DNA of 28,766 nt from a virus. The stretch is taken from positions 1 through 28,766 of the IMG/VR virus record IMGVR_UViG_3300022542_000461; one strand, 5' to 3'. Shown here piece by piece: positions 22,307 through 28,467 of this stretch (position 1 is the stretch's first letter; the number at the start of each line of letters is the position of its first letter). Both the position numbers and the translations under genes were made by a program. The notes beneath the pieces were generated by a model. That model had not been told where the DNA came from. It was given only the letters and a program-made list of their open reading frames with translations, and searched no databases.

Positions 22307-22324
22307 TTTTCCTTATCCTGTCAA
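22296..22324 (-). promoter_or_regulatory. Strong sigma-70-type promoter for the replication operon
   Basis: On the minus strand, TTGACA (22324-22319) is followed after 17 bases by TAGAAT (22301-22296), a perfect -35 and a 5/6 -10 at ideal spacing. Transcription would start near 22289, with a leader of about 17 bases carrying GGGAGG before ATG 22272. The -35 overlaps the end of the upstream zinc-protein gene. Confidence 0.8.
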
Positions 22325-22631
22325 CCACCTTTTCCAGCTTCGTAATGCCCTCGTCGCACACTGGGCAGGGGACTAACCTACCCGGCAGCGCCCGCCTGTT
22401 AAGGTTGGCGGCGTGCGGGCACAGGTGTGTGTCCGTGGCCGGGCACCCCTTCTCTCGGCAGCGCCACACGTGGTACTCGGGGGCCTTCGGACTGAAGCCC
22501 CGGTACACCATGTGGAAGGGCCGGTCATGGTTATGGATGACCTTGTTAATGCCGCTACCGGCGAACCGGGGTGGCCCATGTTGGGACCTCGGTACTCTAG
22601 CGGGTGCTGACTTGTCATCAGGGATAGACAT
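22299..22631 (-). CDS. Zinc-binding hypothetical protein
   Basis: A 110-residue protein from ATG 22631 (AAGGAGGCGAACGGCG upstream). It has CREKGCPATDTHLCPH in the middle and CPVCD near the end, so a two-site zinc ribbon is likely. The N-terminal 25 residues are Pro/Ser-rich. It overlaps the DUF6899-like gene by 14 bases. The 3' end carries the promoter for the next gene. Confidence 0.7.
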   Translation of the reverse strand: MSIPDDKSAPARVPRSQHGPPRFAGSGINKVIHNHDRPFHMVYRGFSPKAPEYHVWRCREKGCPATDTHLCPHAANLNRRALPGRLVPCPVCDEGITKLEKVVDRIRKTL

Positions 22632-22893
22632 CGCCGTTCGCCTCCTTTTTCTCTTCCTCGTAGGGCACCACTACCCGGCGGTAGAGCTCTTGCTTCACGC
22701 ACTCTAGCACCCCCACTACCTCATTGAGGGCGTGGTAGCTGATGTGGCCAGCAGCGGCGCGGCGCTCCAGGAAGCCCAGCACCACCTTGGTGATGGCGAA
22801 GTTGAGCTCGCCTGCTGTCTCTACACACCTGTTGCCTAGGCCATACGCCTTGCCCTCTATCTCGGGCCGTCTACTTGGGTCAATGTATGGCAT
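22618..22893 (-). CDS. DUF6899-like phage protein
   Basis: A 91-residue protein that starts MPYIDPSRRPEIEGKAY at ATG 22893 after AGGAGGAGTAAC. It has GELNFAITK, ALNEVVGVLECVKQELYRR, PYEEEKK and a C-terminus of NGDVYP. This pattern (MPYI, GELNY, GVLE, YRR, PYED, NGDVY) marks a widespread small phage/bacterial family that I recall as DUF6899. Its function is not known to me. The frame extends further upstream with no supporting start. Confidence 0.75.
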   Translation of the reverse strand: MPYIDPSRRPEIEGKAYGLGNRCVETAGELNFAITKVVLGFLERRAAAGHISYHALNEVVGVLECVKQELYRRVVVPYEEEKKEANGDVYP

Positions 22894-22894
22894 G

Positions 22895-23131
22895 TTACTC
22901 CTCCTCTTGCCCACCCTCTGGGCCGTAGTCGATGTGGAAGCCCTCGAACACGGCGATGACCAGGCATTCGGCTCGCCATTCGGGGTCAAGGGCGCAAGCG
23001 TTGGCGGTAGCCCCCGCTGGGTCATCGGCCTCGACTAGCTCGACATAGGTCCGGCCTAGGTCGTCGTCGCAGCCGCCTATAACCTGTGGGTCGTAGTCTA
23101 TGGTCAACCCGACAACTGTGTACTTCTTCAT
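22895..23131 (-). CDS. Hypothetical 78-residue protein, acidic
   Basis: Starts at ATG 23131 after GAGGAGGCATAGCC. Product MKKYTVVGLTIDYDPQ, then YVELVEADDPAGATANACA, then EWRAECLVIAVFEGF. This is a small alpha/beta fold with alternating strands like the neighbouring 59-residue gene, possibly a divergent tandem duplicate. The C-terminus GGQEEE is encoded by the next gene's AGGAGG site. Confidence 0.6.
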   Translation of the reverse strand: MKKYTVVGLTIDYDPQVIGGCDDDLGRTYVELVEADDPAGATANACALDPEWRAECLVIAVFEGFHIDYGPEGGQEEE

Positions 23132-23133
23132 GG

Positions 23134-23313
23134 CTATGCCTCCTCGACTTCTTCAAGGCTATCCGCGTGCGCGGTGAGGATGTGGAGGTCCTTGTGGTGC
23201 ACGCCCTCTTCGGCCTGACTAGCAGCCTCGAACGCTGCATTTTCTTCGCTGTCGGCCTCTACGGTGATGCAGGTAGAGGCTAGCACTAGAACCCGAACGT
23301 CGTAGAGTTTCAT
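23134..23313 (-). CDS. Hypothetical 59-residue protein
   Basis: ATG 23313 after GAGGAGCCAGCG. The product starts MKLYDVRVLVLASTCITVEA, then DSEENAAFEAASQA, then DLHILTAHADSLEEVEEA. This strand-helix-strand layout (V-x-V-x-A-T, V-E-A-D-S, E-x-A) is common in small phage proteins. It is too short for a firm family. The stop is two bases before the next gene's start. Confidence 0.6.
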   Translation of the reverse strand: MKLYDVRVLVLASTCITVEADSEENAAFEAASQAEEGVHHKDLHILTAHADSLEEVEEA

Positions 23314-23323
23314 CGCTGGCTCC

Positions 23324-23701
23324 TCATACTTTCACGGCGCCGTGGCCGTAGCTATCGCCGGACTTTGACCGGCGCTTCTGCTTCCTGTCCTTCTCCAGTG
23401 CCCGCTCGACGGCCTCCGGGGAGACCCTCGGCTTGGGCAAGCTCTCCTCATGGGCTGCCTTCGCTGCCGCACACTCCTTCGAGCAGAACATTGGCTCCGC
23501 CCTTGGGTGTGCGGGATGGCTCACGAGTAGGTCCACGTCCATCCTGGCACACCAGCCGCATGACCATATTCTGTTGTCGTAGCTCCGGCACGCTGTAACA
23601 CACAGCCACCTGGTGTAGTGCTCCCGCAGTGTCTTAGTGTCGGCGTTGGCCCCAGGCACATCATCCATCGGTCCCGGTATTTCCGGTAGCTTACTTCGCA
23701 T
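23324..23701 (-). CDS. Zinc-binding hypothetical protein, basic C-terminus
   Basis: A 125-residue protein with CVTAC and SCGWC, then MFCSKEC, giving a likely treble-clef or FCS-type finger that resembles those on the metallophosphoesterase. The C-terminal third is basic (EKDRKQKRRSK). The ATG at 23701 overlaps the upstream gene by 11 bases. It could bind nucleic acid, but the role is unknown. Confidence 0.65.
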   Translation of the reverse strand: MRSKLPEIPGPMDDVPGANADTKTLREHYTRWLCVTACRSYDNRIWSCGWCARMDVDLLVSHPAHPRAEPMFCSKECAAAKAAHEESLPKPRVSPEAVERALEKDRKQKRRSKSGDSYGHGAVKV

Positions 23702-24032
23702 CCTCTCCTCCTAAGCCCTCTAGTCCACTTAGGTCTACGTCACCGAGCAACTTGTCCAGCTTCGTATCTTCGACCTCCCTCTCCTCCTGCGCGCCCTCGA
23801 CCTCCACCTTGAGGTTAACCGCGGCGTGCATCAAGAGGGCGCCGAATATCTGGGCGAACATCAGTACATTCGGGCGCAGTGCGGGCGGGAAGCTCTCCAA
23901 GAATAGCCCTAACCCCCGCTGCATGAGGATGTCCCTCTCGATGAGCTTCTGCACCGTGGGTGTGAACCGCTCGGCTATCTCCATCACGGTGCGTCCTAGC
24001 TCCTCTTCGTCGTGCTTCTCTTCGTCGGCCAT
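23691..24032 (-). CDS. Hypothetical helical acidic protein
   Basis: A 113-residue protein from ATG 24032 with AAGGAGGTCTAGC upstream. The N-terminus is acidic (MADEEKHDEEELG), the middle is a helix-rich core (FLESFPPALRPNVLMFAQIF, then GALLMHAAVNLKVEVEGA), and the tail is acidic with DVDLSGLEGLGG. No family is recognised. The charge and length resemble small phage scaffold or inhibitor proteins, but this is not evidence. Confidence 0.6.
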   Translation of the reverse strand: MADEEKHDEEELGRTVMEIAERFTPTVQKLIERDILMQRGLGLFLESFPPALRPNVLMFAQIFGALLMHAAVNLKVEVEGAQEEREVEDTKLDKLLGDVDLSGLEGLGGEDAK

Positions 24033-24033
24033 G

Positions 24034-24228
24034 CTAGACCTCCTTCTTTCGCGCGCGGTGGGCCTCCGCCCAACAGTCGTCGCACACCTCTGGCATGTCG
24101 TCGGCGCACCCCTCGTTGAGGCACGCCACCTTGCCGCACCTGGCGCAGGTCCACAGGTCCCCCGCCTGGCAGTTGACGTGGTTCGTGGACTGGCACTCCG
24201 GTCGATGGTAGTCCAGTAGCTCAGGCAT
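24034..24228 (-). CDS. Zinc-ribbon small protein
   Basis: A 64-residue protein with C in RPECQSTNHVNC, CARCGKVACLNEGC and CDDCW: many Cys pairs forming one or two zinc sites. The ATG at 24228 overlaps the upstream stop (TGATG) within the same 17-base junction that occurs again at 24603. It ends in a basic helix (HRARKKEV). Unknown function. Confidence 0.65.
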   Translation of the reverse strand: MPELLDYHRPECQSTNHVNCQAGDLWTCARCGKVACLNEGCADDMPEVCDDCWAEAHRARKKEV

Positions 24229-24605
24229 CACTCATCCTCCTCTAGCTGCTTGATGATGGTGTCTAACGCCTCCAGCATGGGCTCCGGCCCATCGGTTGCG
24301 CCCCAGTCTTCCGTCAGGAAGTTATCGTCCACCATCCGGTCCCGCCACCCCTTTAGCCGTGCTAGCCCCACCCCTTCCCGTGGGACGCCGCAGGCGACTT
24401 GCCATAGGTGCTCGAAGGATTTCTGTTCGACACGCTCGGCGCCGCGCGCAATATTGGCCCGCCTATTACCGATGATGACTGTCTCCTCGTCTGGGTCGTG
24501 CGCTGTGTCGTAGTCGACGACCACAATCTCAACCTGGCCGTAGTCCGCCGCTGAGATTAGTGCCTCGGCTATCCCACTGGTCACTTCAACTATGACTCGT
24601 ATCAT
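24228..24605 (-). CDS. Hypothetical 125-residue protein
   Basis: A protein starting MIRVIVEVTSGIAEALISAA, with strands then a helix-rich C-terminus (WGATDGPEPMLEALDTII) and an acidic end EEDE that is written in the next gene's ribosome-binding site. The ATG at 24605 shares a base with the upstream TGA. No family is recognised. Alternating hydrophobic strands in the first 40 residues suggest an alpha/beta fold. Confidence 0.6.
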   Translation of the reverse strand: MIRVIVEVTSGIAEALISAADYGQVEIVVVDYDTAHDPDEETVIIGNRRANIARGAERVEQKSFEHLWQVACGVPREGVGLARLKGWRDRMVDDNFLTEDWGATDGPEPMLEALDTIIKQLEEDE

Positions 24606-24910
24606 CACTCATCCTCCTCCGGCCAGACACCTATGCGGTGCGTCTGACCTGACTTTCCCGTGACTTCCTCGACTCTGCCCCCTGGTACTCCGGTCACGGG
24701 GTCGCAGTATGGGCAGTCGGGGCAGCAGCATTGCTCGGTGCGTCCGCAGGTGGGGCACCGTAGCTCCTCTACCACCTCCTCTAAGTCCGGGGCGATGCCG
24801 GTCTTAGACCAGAGCTCCATTGCCGCTGGGCTAGCGTAGTGCCGGGCATCATCGCTTCGCCGGATGCGTGTCATCCCTATCGTGGTGTCGAAGTAGAATC
24901 TGTTGCTCAT
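24605..24910 (-). CDS. Zinc-ribbon protein
   Basis: A 101-residue protein with a dense Cys cluster, CPTCGRTEQCCCPDCPYCD, that could bind two zinc ions. N-terminus MSNRFYFDTTIGMTRIRRS. The ATG at 24910 is preceded by GAGGACTAGC at a longish spacing. It ends EEDE like its neighbour. Unknown family. Confidence 0.65.
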   Translation of the reverse strand: MSNRFYFDTTIGMTRIRRSDDARHYASPAAMELWSKTGIAPDLEEVVEELRCPTCGRTEQCCCPDCPYCDPVTGVPGGRVEEVTGKSGQTHRIGVWPEEDE

Positions 24911-24916
24911 CGCACG

Positions 24917-25222
24917 CTAGTCCTCGCTTTCTGTTGGCGGGGTCAAGTTGTAAGTTCCAGCCTTTGGCCCCTCGTCACGTGGTTTCATGCCGACCCTGGC
25001 CCGCCCGTCATCTGTCAGGCGGAAGGGGCGCACTGGTGTGAACCGCTTGCTGCCTTCGATTAGCTTGTCCCGTACTAGGGCCACGACTACCGGGGTCGGC
25101 ACCACACGGTTGGCGCCATGCCCGTGGATTCGGTAGGGCTCCTGACCCTGGTTGCGGGCCGGTGCTTGGAGGCTCAACTCCCAGCCCTGGCGAAGTAGGT
25201 CTAGCCCCTCTGCTCGTCTCAT
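24917..25222 (-). CDS. Hypothetical 101-residue protein
   Basis: Starts MRRAEGLDLLRQGWELSLQ at ATG 25222 with GAGGAGGAGGAATAAC upstream. The frame is open further upstream but without a site. The product has basic and Pro-rich stretches, VVVALVRDKLIEG, and RPFRLTDDGRARVGMK. It may contain a winged-helix-like domain (helix, LVRDKLIEG, strand pair), but this is weak. Confidence 0.55.
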   Translation of the reverse strand: MRRAEGLDLLRQGWELSLQAPARNQGQEPYRIHGHGANRVVPTPVVVALVRDKLIEGSKRFTPVRPFRLTDDGRARVGMKPRDEGPKAGTYNLTPPTESED

Positions 25223-25223
25223 G

Positions 25224-25436
25224 TTATTCCTCCTCCTCTGGCCCGAAGTCGAAGAAGTGAAGCTCCTTGCCATTCCGCACGACCCGGACGTAGCCGGTGC
25301 CATCCTTGCCCACACAGACCGTGCAGAAGGTCCGCCAGGTGTTAGCCTGGGCCTCGGCCATCTCGCTACCTAGTCGGTGCTCCCTCTTGATGCGTGTCCG
25401 GTCATAACCGGCGCAGTGTGCGATTGTTGCGGCCAT
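25224..25436 (-). CDS. Hypothetical 70-residue protein
   Basis: ATG 25436 after AAAGGAGCATAGC. The product starts MAATIAHCAGYDRTRIKREH, has FCTVCVGKD and ends FGPEEEE. Only two Cys are paired (CTVC). It is probably a small nucleic-acid-related protein. Its C-terminal Glu run is part of the next gene's ribosome-binding site. Confidence 0.55.
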   Translation of the reverse strand: MAATIAHCAGYDRTRIKREHRLGSEMAEAQANTWRTFCTVCVGKDGTGYVRVVRNGKELHFFDFGPEEEE

Positions 25437-25437
25437 G

Positions 25438-26124
25438 CTATGCTCCTTTCGAAAAGAGGGTCACGTACCCCTCGTCCCCCATTATGCTCAGCCGCTCGTA
25501 CCCGATGATGATGCGGCGCCCGGCCTCGTGTAGCTCCTGCGCCTTGTGCGCAATGACCATAGCTTCCGCCGGGGAGCCCACCTTCACATCGTAGAGCTCA
25601 CGTGTCCAGCCATCAGCCTCTAGCTCGCCCACGTTGAAGAACATACCAAAGAGCTTGCCTTCTGTGAATAGCTCATCCAGTGTGTCCGGGAACCCGGCGA
25701 TGCCTTCGGCCCGAAGCACGTCCTCAGTACACCGCAAGCACGTCATCTCACCATCGACTATGCGGTAGTACGTCATGTGCCCCCGGTCCTCTGCTATCTC
25801 GCGCTCGCACCTGTCACAGTAGAACGTGCCCTCGTCCAGGCTCTCGCCCCGGTCCCAGCAGTGCGGGCAATAGCTGAGCCCGGTCCCCGACTCCTCGTCA
25901 TCGAATGGCGACATGTAGAAGAATTGCTCTCGCAAGTCCTCCTCTAGGGTCTGCTCCCGGCAGCCGTCGCACTCCTCCATGACTTCACCGGCGAGGGTCC
26001 GGCACCCCGAGCACCGCTCGTTGAGTACGTTCGTCCACTCAGGCGTCGCCCGGTCTGGGCGTGGTAGGCCACAGCCCACGCACATCGCTTGCTTCTCCCC
26101 GTCTAGTGTTAGCTGTTCGTTCAT
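25438..26124 (-). CDS. Multi-zinc-finger hypothetical protein
   Basis: A 228-residue protein from ATG 26124 (GAGGAGGAATAAGGT upstream) with many Cys pairs: CVGCG, CSGCR, CDGCRE, CPHCW, CDRCE and CLRC in the first 140 residues, so three or more zinc sites. The last third is non-Cys alpha/beta (ELYDVKVGSPAEAMVIAHKA, then RRIIIGYERLS). The C-terminus KGA is encoded by AAAGGAGCA, the next gene's site. It may be an RNA- or DNA-binding protein or a chaperone-like scaffold; unknown. Confidence 0.7.
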   Translation of the reverse strand: MNEQLTLDGEKQAMCVGCGLPRPDRATPEWTNVLNERCSGCRTLAGEVMEECDGCREQTLEEDLREQFFYMSPFDDEESGTGLSYCPHCWDRGESLDEGTFYCDRCEREIAEDRGHMTYYRIVDGEMTCLRCTEDVLRAEGIAGFPDTLDELFTEGKLFGMFFNVGELEADGWTRELYDVKVGSPAEAMVIAHKAQELHEAGRRIIIGYERLSIMGDEGYVTLFSKGA

Positions 26125-26127
26125 ACC

Positions 26128-26394
26128 TTATTCCTCCTCCAGTCCAATGAATGCGTCTAAGTGGAGGCCCTCGATAAGCCGGAACGCTGTTACCTTTGGC
26201 CCCCAAGGTACGTCGACGGGGCGGTTGAAGTCACCCTCGTTAGCCGCTGCGATAGCGGCCATGCACGGCGCCACCCACACCTCGCTCACTGGCGGGTAGT
26301 GATTGGCCGTGAGGTGGTATCGCAACGCTGCGACGAGTGATACTTGCCCCTCCGCCACTAGCTCGGCGAACCCTGCTGCTGTCATGTGGCCCAT
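26128..26394 (-). CDS. Hypothetical small phage protein
   Basis: An 88-residue protein from ATG 26394, eight bases after AGGAGG. The product has AALRYHLTANHYPPV, CMAAIAAANEGDFN, PWGPKVTAF and LHLDAFIGLEEE, a layout that I associate with an uncharacterised phage family. A possible alternative start at 26385. It follows a 136-base stretch with a hairpin and direct repeats. Confidence 0.65.
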   Translation of the reverse strand: MGHMTAAGFAELVAEGQVSLVAALRYHLTANHYPPVSEVWVAPCMAAIAAANEGDFNRPVDVPWGPKVTAFRLIEGLHLDAFIGLEEE

Positions 26395-26444
26395 ATCTCG
26401 TACCTCCTCTATTCTCGAATGCTCTCTCGATTCGGCGTCCGCTC

Positions 26445-26482
26445 AAGGGTAGCCGCAGCACCCATGCTCACCGGCTACCCTT
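26445..26482. repeat. 11-bp inverted repeat with 16-base loop
   Basis: AAGGGTAGCCG (26445-26455) and CGGCTACCCTT (26472-26482) are a perfect 11-base inverted repeat. It lies in the 136-base gap (26395-26530) that otherwise shows no supportable gene. No U-run follows it in either direction, so it is not a typical terminator. It may be an operator, an RNA structure or a processing site. Confidence 0.7.
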
Positions 26483-26530
26483 ATGCTGATGTCGAATTCT
26501 CCGGCCTTATCTGGTCTATGCTCGCTTGCC

Positions 26531-26560
26531 TTATGGCTCGTTATGGTCCGTTATGGTAGC
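26531..26560. repeat. Three 10-bp phased direct repeats
   Basis: Plus-strand TTATGG starts at 26531, 26541 and 26551, each in a 10-base unit with the pattern TTATGGxxxx, so the motif recurs once per helical turn. The units overlap the end of the 68-residue gene (ATITDHNEP), and the 10-base period is not a codon multiple, so a protein repeat cannot explain it. Confidence 0.65.
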
Positions 26561-26737
26561 CTCTAGCCTCAGGCAACGGGCTATCTGGCGGGCTGCCCAC
26601 TCGTCCAGTAGGGTCATCTGCCGGTCATACCACACCCGCCAGCAGTGCACGCAATCGGCGTTCGATGGCTGCCCACTATCCCAGTGTGTGCTTGGCTCCT
26701 GGTCGCCTCGATACCACGGATGCACTGGGCACCGCAT
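26531..26737 (-). CDS. Zinc-finger-like 68-residue protein
   Basis: Starts MRCPVHPWYRGDQEPSTHW at ATG 26737 with GAGGAGGAATAAGGTC upstream. Cys and His in CPVHPW and CVHCW could make one zinc site. A helix (LLDEWAARQIARCLRLEA) follows. The TAA overlaps 10-bp phased repeats at 26531-26560. Unknown family. Confidence 0.6.
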   Translation of the reverse strand: MRCPVHPWYRGDQEPSTHWDSGQPSNADCVHCWRVWYDRQMTLLDEWAARQIARCLRLEATITDHNEP

Positions 26738-26741
26738 GACC

Positions 26742-26885
26742 TTATTCCTCCTCCTCATCCTTGATGTAGTCCCGCTGGCATAGTGCGCACCAGGGAACCG
26801 GGCGCTTCGGGTCGTGGCCCTGGTGATTCGCCTCGACTCCGCCCCTTCTCTTGAGTCCGTAGGTGGATGATGGCTTGTCACTCAC
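26742..26885 (-). CDS. Hypothetical 47-residue protein with one Cys pair
   Basis: A GTG at 26885 follows AAGGAGCCAACATC and overlaps the TGA of the upstream gene (GTGA). The product starts MSDKPSSTYGLKRRGGVEAN and has PWCALCQRDY then KDEEEE. CALC could bind zinc with a partner or as half a site. The final Glu run is the next gene's GAGGAGGAGGAA site. Confidence 0.6.
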   Translation of the reverse strand: MSDKPSSTYGLKRRGGVEANHQGHDPKRPVPWCALCQRDYIKDEEEE

Positions 26886-27091
26886 GATGTTGGCTCCTTG
26901 TAGACGCCCGCGATGCCGGTTTCCCTGAGTAAGCGCGCCGCGTCGTAGGCGTAGTCGGCGGCTGTTTCGGCGTACGATTCGTATGCGGCCTGCGGTACGT
27001 CACCCCCCGCGATGACCCAATACAGGCCAGCGGCATTGAGGGCCTTGACGCCTGCTTCGTTCAGCTTTTCCGCGATGGTATTAGGTAGCAT
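26882..27091 (-). CDS. Hypothetical Ala-rich helical protein
   Basis: A 69-residue protein from ATG 27091 after AGTGGAGGTGAACAC. The sequence is helical and Ala-rich (ALNAAGLYWVIAGG, AAYESYAETAADYAYDAA), similar to small phage proteins of unknown role. It ends KEPTS. No motif is recognised. Confidence 0.6.
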   Translation of the reverse strand: MLPNTIAEKLNEAGVKALNAAGLYWVIAGGDVPQAAYESYAETAADYAYDAARLLRETGIAGVYKEPTS

Positions 27092-27139
27092 GTGTTCACC
27101 TCCACTATTATCATCGGCACCTTGCCGAGATTCTGAACC

Positions 27140-27439
27140 CTACCGTATCGGGTCGCATTCCAGGCGGGTCACTGCGACATACACCGCCTCCTCTAGCGGC
27201 CATGTCTCCTTGACCTTAGATGCGCTGGTATCGACAACGTAGGTTAGGGCGCCAGAGACAAAGCTGATGCAATAGGCCCGCATTCTCTCGGCCCCCCATC
27301 CCGTTGATGCCCCGTCCACTTCGAAGGTATGGTAGCCGCTGAACATACCATCCAGCCACACCTCGAATAGTGCTTGGAGGGGGGCGTCGCCGAAGTTACC
27401 GTTCGGCACTAGCACTTTCACTTCATATCGAATCTGCAC
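27140..27439 (-). CDS. Hypothetical 99-residue protein
   Basis: A GTG at 27439 follows AGGAGGTGTACAC. The product is strand-rich (MQIRYEVKVLVPNG, ALFEVWLDGMF, TYVVDTSASKVKE), aromatic and without Cys pairs. No family is recognised. The leader upstream (GGGAGCTAAGG) resembles the recurring cassette. Confidence 0.6.
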   Translation of the reverse strand: MQIRYEVKVLVPNGNFGDAPLQALFEVWLDGMFSGYHTFEVDGASTGWGAERMRAYCISFVSGALTYVVDTSASKVKETWPLEEAVYVAVTRLECDPIR

Positions 27440-27456
27440 GTGTACACCTCCTGGCC

Positions 27457-27846
27457 TTAGCTCCCTTCACTCAATAGGCCCGCCACGTCCGCCCGCCGGA
27501 TGATGTCTAGGCGACGGTCAAGCTCGGGGTAGTGCTTGGGCGTAAAGCGTACCCATACATCGTCGGTGTAGTTGTACGGTGTGACTTGCCCGAGTATCCG
27601 CCCCCCTTCCTCCACTATCGTCATGGTGAACGCCCCCAAGCCAGCGCCATCCTCGCCCTCGTAGTCCGTCGCGTCCTCTAACATGAGCGACACGTCGATG
27701 CGGTTGGGGCGCTCGCCGGTAGTCAACACCCACCCATACTCATCATCGCGCCGTTCCCATAGCTCGCCGCCGGTGCTGGCCTGTATGTCGGCCAATATCT
27801 CCCTGAGAGCCTTCCGATAGTGTCCGTATGTCCTTTCGTATGTCAT
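27457..27846 (-). CDS. Hypothetical 129-residue protein
   Basis: ATG 27846 after AAGAGAGGAAGGTCAAGC. The N-terminus is helical (TYERTYGHYRKALREILADI); a beta-rich domain follows (WVLTTGERPNRIDVSLMLED, FTMTIVEEGG, VWVRFTPKHYP). No family is recognised. A pair of hairpins at 27883-27934 lies just upstream. Confidence 0.6.
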   Translation of the reverse strand: MTYERTYGHYRKALREILADIQASTGGELWERRDDEYGWVLTTGERPNRIDVSLMLEDATDYEGEDGAGLGAFTMTIVEEGGRILGQVTPYNYTDDVWVRFTPKHYPELDRRLDIIRRADVAGLLSEGS

Positions 27847-27882
27847 GCTTGACCTTCCTCTCTTGATTCCTCGTCCAGTGTC

Positions 27883-27934
27883 GGCGCCCTAGGTGGTGGT
27901 ATCCTAGGGCGCCACCATCGGTGGAGGACCGATG
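27883..27934. repeat. Two adjacent perfect hairpins
   Basis: Hairpin 1: GGCGCCCTAGG (27883-27893), a 9-base loop, CCTAGGGCGCC (27903-27913). Hairpin 2: CATCGGT (27916-27922), loop GGAGG, ACCGATG (27928-27934). The two are two bases apart and fill much of the 95-base gap between genes. In minus-strand RNA the second loop is CCUCC. No U-run follows, so a classic terminator is unlikely. Confidence 0.75.
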
Positions 27935-27941
27935 CGGTTAG

Positions 27942-28133
27942 CTACTTGACGTGTATGTCTCCCGCCCCAGAGAGGGGACCGCGTACTAGCGCGGGTGCCT
28001 CTGGCGGTAACGCCGCCCCACAGTGCCGACATACCAGCCGCCCCTCTGCTAGCAGCGGTAAGTATTCGGCGCCGAATCGGAGCGCCCGGTCACACCCTAC
28101 ACAGATTCGTTCGACTCGTCCATCATTACTCAC
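27942..28133 (-). CDS. Zinc-ribbon 63-residue protein
   Basis: A GTG at 28133 follows AAAGGACGGTGCAAC and is preferred to an upstream GTG. CVGC and CRHC are 24 residues apart and make a clear zinc-ribbon layout (ICVGCDRALRFGAE, then RLVCRHCGAALPP). The product ends in SGAGDIHVK. Unknown function; it is one of several small Cys-pair proteins in this region. Confidence 0.65.
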   Translation of the reverse strand: MSNDGRVERICVGCDRALRFGAEYLPLLAEGRLVCRHCGAALPPEAPALVRGPLSGAGDIHVK

Positions 28134-28203
28134 GTTGCACCGTCCTTTCACTGCTAGTATCGACCGATTGTCTGAAACCTGAAGCCTCTGACCTTAGCTT
28201 CCC

Positions 28204-28458
28204 TCAGTCGTACCCGATAGCGTCCAGCCACTCTTTAGGTACGTTGCGCTTGGCAACGCGGCTGCACGGTGGGGTCAGCCGCTCGCCCCGCAGGAAGGCA
28301 CGGCCAATCGCCGTGGTACATACCGACTCGACCTCCCCGGCAATGGCGGTTGCTCGTCCCTCCATTTGCTCTACTCCGAGATGTTGGCGGTAGTAATCCG
28401 CCGTGTCGGTGTTGACGGCCAGGTAGTCGCCGTTGGGCTCTCGGTAGTACTGAATCAT
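28204..28458 (-). CDS. Hypothetical 84-residue protein
   Basis: The ATG at 28458 lies after AAAGGTAGGTCAAGGTG. The product starts MIQYYREPNGDYLAVNTDTA and has EGRATAIAGEVESVCTTAIG and KRNVPKEWLDAIGYD. It has an alpha/beta appearance and no known motif. Downstream of its stop is GGGAAGCTAAGGTC, which looks like the recurring leader without a start codon. Confidence 0.6.
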   Translation of the reverse strand: MIQYYREPNGDYLAVNTDTADYYRQHLGVEQMEGRATAIAGEVESVCTTAIGRAFLRGERLTPPCSRVAKRNVPKEWLDAIGYD

Positions 28459-28467
28459 CACCTTGAC

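Noticed and set aside
26445-26482. tRNA or rho-independent terminator
   Set aside because: The stem is 11 bp without clover-leaf features, and no U-run follows on either strand.
26395-26530. Short frame starting at an ATG in the inverted-repeat loop (18 residues)
   Set aside because: Too short and with only a weak GGTGAG upstream.
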